The notes under the pieces were generated by a model that worked only from the letters and a program-made list of their open reading frames with translations, did no database searches and was not told the origin of the DNA. The translations under genes were made by a program, and so were the position numbers. From Rhodospirillaceae bacterium (lineage in GTDB: Bacteria > Pseudomonadota > Gammaproteobacteria > Steroidobacterales > Rariloculaceae): a stretch of 33,594 nt of DNA. Of the stretch, positions 31,646 through 33,594 are shown piece after piece. The DNA is taken from assembly GCA_024638465.1 (NCBI GenBank), contig JAHEKF010000034.1:1-33594 (forward strand). Direction: 5' to 3'. How positions within the stretch are numbered: position 1 is the stretch's first letter; every line of letters begins with the position of its first letter.

Positions 31646-33594
31646 ATGCGTGTAACCGCTCCCGTAATCAAGGACCTCGTGCTGATCGGCGGGGGCCATA
31701 GCCACATCACCGTACTCAAGGGTTTCGGTATGAAACCGATCCCCGGAGTACGCGTGACACTTATCAGTCGCGACGCACTGACGCCTTACTCCGGAATGCT
31801 TCCCGGCTTGATCGCCGGGCATTACACATCCGATGACGCGCATATCGACCTGGCACCGTTGACGCGTTTCGCCAATGCCCGGTTCATTCGCGACAGTGTG
31901 ACTGGAGTCGATCCGGTCCGTCGGCTCGTGCGGCTTGATGCTCATCCGCCGCTGCGATATGACGTATTGTCGATAAATAGTGGTTCGACACCGTCAATGG
32001 ACGATGTGCGCGGCGCTCCCGGTCGCGCCGTTCCCGTCAAACCGATCAGCCAGTTTCTCGCTCACTGGAATGCGCTGAAGACGCGTGTCGATGCACGCGA
32101 GACGCAGCGTACGATTAGCGTCGTCGGCGGTGGTGCAGGGAGCGTCGAGTTGATCTTGGCGGTGCAATACGCGCTCGCTTCACGCGGAACGCAGGGTGAA
32201 GGCGGGCCACCGCTGAAATTCGTCCTTCTGACCGCGGACCCGGAGATTCTCTCAACGCATCCGCCGCGGGTCGCGGCGCGATTCCGCCGGATCCTGAGCG
32301 AACGTGGAATCGACGTGCAAACCGATACGCGGGTACACGAAGTCCGGCCGACTTGTGTGATCGATTCCGGCGGGCGTGAATACCCGAGCGACGAAACATT
32401 GTGGGTGACGAATGCGGGCGCTCCGGCCTGGCTTCGCGAAAGCGGACTGGCGGTCGACGAAGCAGGCTTTCTGTCGGTCGACGACAACCTGCGCTCGACA
32501 TCCCACCACGAGATATTCGGTGCCGGCGACGTCGCGACGATGATCAATCACCCACGCCCTAAAGCGGGCGTGTTCGCGGTTCGCCAGGGCCGCCCGCTCC
32601 TCCGAAACCTGAAGCGCGCACTTCTTGGACGGCATCCGATCGGATTCCGGCCGCAGCGGCAGTTCCTGACGCTGATCAGCACCGGCAATCAATACGCAGT
32701 CGCATCGCGAGGATTCTGGTCGGCGGAGGGAGCATGGGTCTGGCGCTGGAAAGATGCAATCGATCGGCGCTTCATGCGCCGCTTCCAGGAACTGCCGGAA
32801 ATGGCGGAGCCGGCGACGCAAGATCTGCCAACCGAGCTTGCGGACTCGGTAAAAGCCGAACTCGAGGACGATGGAATGCGTTGCGGCGGTTGCGGAGCGA
32901 AGATCGCTGCCGACGTTCTTTCGGAAGCACTCAGGGATCTCGAGCCGGTGGTGCGAGACGATGTGATCGTCGGCCTCGATGCACCCGATGACGCCGCCCT
33001 CATCGCACAACAAAGCGACAAGGTTTCGGTGCTTTCGATCGATGCATTTCGACCGATGGTAGATGACCCCTATCTGTTCGGGAGGATTACCGCGAATCAT
33101 TGTCTCGGCGATATCTATGCGATGGGCGCTGAGCCCCAATCGGCGATGACGATAGCGACTCTGCCGGTCTGGCCGAAGGACAAGCTGGTCGACGAATTGC
33201 GCCTCATGCTGCTCGGCGCCCTCGCCGCCTTCAAGACCTCAGGAACGGCTCTCGTCGGCGGGCACACAAGCGAGGGGGCAGAAATCAGTCTCGGATTCTC
33301 GGTAACGGGTCTGATCGAGCGCGACCGGGTTCTGCACAAGACCGGACTAAAGGACGGCAACGCCTTGCTTCTGACGAAAGCCATCGGCACCGGAACGATA
33401 CTCGCAGCCGACATGCGCGCCAAAGCCCGCGGCGAATGGGTGGATGCCGCGCTTGAAAGCATGCTGCTTTCCAATCAGAGCGCCGGCCGGATTCTCCGCG
33501 CGAATGGCGCGACCGCCTGCACCGACATAACGGGATTCGGGCTGGCGGGTCATCTGCTGGAAATGCTCGCCGATACGCGACTGGCCGCCACAGT
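31646..33594 (+). CDS. selD: NADH-dehydrogenase-like/SelD fusion: selenide, water dikinase (3' truncated)
   Basis: An open frame running off the window end, with at least 649 residues. The N-terminal part (about 1-370) is a pyridine-nucleotide-disulfide oxidoreductase fold: DLVLIGGGHSHITVL (11-25), a second dinucleotide motif ISVVGGGAGSVEL, and IFGAGDVATM. The C-terminal part (from about 410) is SelD: RCGGCGAKIAADVLSEAL (the essential Cys of E. coli SelD, C17, aligns with Cys416), then DDAALI, DAFRPMVDDPYLFGRI, GDIYAMGAEP, VGGHTSEGAE and TDITGFGLAGHLLEML. SelD makes selenophosphate from selenide and ATP. This Ndh-SelD fusion is a known bacterial architecture, and the oxidoreductase may supply reduced selenium. 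It uses Cys, not Sec, in its own active site. Confidence 0.93.
   Translation, partial: MRVTAPVIKDLVLIGGGHSHITVLKGFGMKPIPGVRVTLISRDALTPYSGMLPGLIAGHYTSDDAHIDLAPLTRFANARFIRDSVTGVDPVRRLVRLDAHPPLRYDVLSINSGSTPSMDDVRGAPGRAVPVKPISQFLAHWNALKTRVDARETQRTISVVGGGAGSVELILAVQYALASRGTQGEGGPPLKFVLLTADPEILSTHPPRVAARFRRILSERGIDVQTDTRVHEVRPTCVIDSGGREYPSDETLWVTNAGAPAWLRESGLAVDEAGFLSVDDNLRSTSHHEIFGAGDVATMINHPRPKAGVFAVRQGRPLLRNLKRALLGRHPIGFRPQRQFLTLISTGNQYAVASRGFWSAEGAWVWRWKDAIDRRFMRRFQELPEMAEPATQDLPTELADSVKAELEDDGMRCGGCGAKIAADVLSEALRDLEPVVRDDVIVGLDAPDDAALIAQQSDKVSVLSIDAFRPMVDDPYLFGRITANHCLGDIYAMGAEPQSAMTIATLPVWPKDKLVDELRLMLLGALAAFKTSGTALVGGHTSEGAEISLGFSVTGLIERDRVLHKTGLKDGNALLLTKAIGTGTILAADMRAKARGEWVDAALESMLLSNQSAGRILRANGATACTDITGFGLAGHLLEMLADTRLAAT

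Noticed and set aside
32252..33139. A 295-residue minus-strand frame opposite the SelD fusion
   Set aside because: The plus strand shows continuous Ndh and SelD motifs running off the window, so this is a shadow.

Overview
The window looks like a chromosomal stretch of a GC-rich Gram-negative bacterium, most plausibly a marine or sediment gammaproteobacterium. This is inferred from gene content (outer-membrane DUF5916 protein, TRAP-type binding protein, exported sulfatase, Tat-type leader, OmpR/histidine kinase pair, Ndh-SelD fusion); no rRNA or other taxonomic marker is present. Genes are densely packed. No gap between genes exceeds about 300 bases, and I saw no tRNA, rRNA, CRISPR array, insertion sequence or integrase.

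Left third (1-13.5 kb): a mixed catabolic and redox region. It holds the 3' end of a flavoprotein with two C-terminal CxxCH haem motifs, an SDR dehydrogenase, an ACMSD-like amidohydrolase followed by a DctP-like binding protein with no signal peptide, an exported Cys-type sulfatase, and then the most striking gene of the window. On the minus strand at 5309-6511 an open frame is interrupted by exactly one in-frame TGA (6269-6271), inside a CLT-TGA-PPY context that matches the catalytic site of iodothyronine deiodinases. The frame stays open and homologous on both sides, and a bacterial SECIS-like hairpin follows the TGA. I read it as one 400-residue exported selenoprotein: signal peptide, deiodinase/thioredoxin-like domain with a CxxU motif, a DsbD-N-like domain and a Gly/Met-rich tail. 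An ordinary annotation would split it into two fragments. It is followed on its own strand by a terminator hairpin and is divergent from a DUF5916 outer-membrane protein. A response regulator/histidine kinase pair, an exported two-domain VOC protein and a MATE transporter complete this part.

Middle (13.5-28 kb): a GlpQ-like lipoprotein, a small uncharacterised protein, a Tat-leader ACMSD-like amidohydrolase, and a nonulosonic (pseudaminic-type) acid cluster. The plus-strand run is methyltransferase, NeuB/PseI synthase, FAD oxidoreductase, PseG, PseB, PseC. A minus-strand pair follows (a GT-B-like capsule-type protein with a four-Cys motif, and an aldo/keto reductase). A second plus-strand run holds an SpsF/PseF-like cytidylyltransferase, a class III aminotransferase and a formyltransferase. 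No GNAT N-acetyltransferase (PseH) is visible, and the formyltransferase is a natural candidate to modify the same amine. Very short spacings and TTGA/GTGA overlaps indicate translational coupling.

Right end (28-33.6 kb): a DUF2238 membrane protein, a fused ABC exporter, a pirin, and a truncated NADH-dehydrogenase-like/SelD fusion that runs off the window. SelD makes selenophosphate, the selenium donor for selenocysteine, so its presence independently supports reading the TGA at 6269-6271 as selenocysteine.
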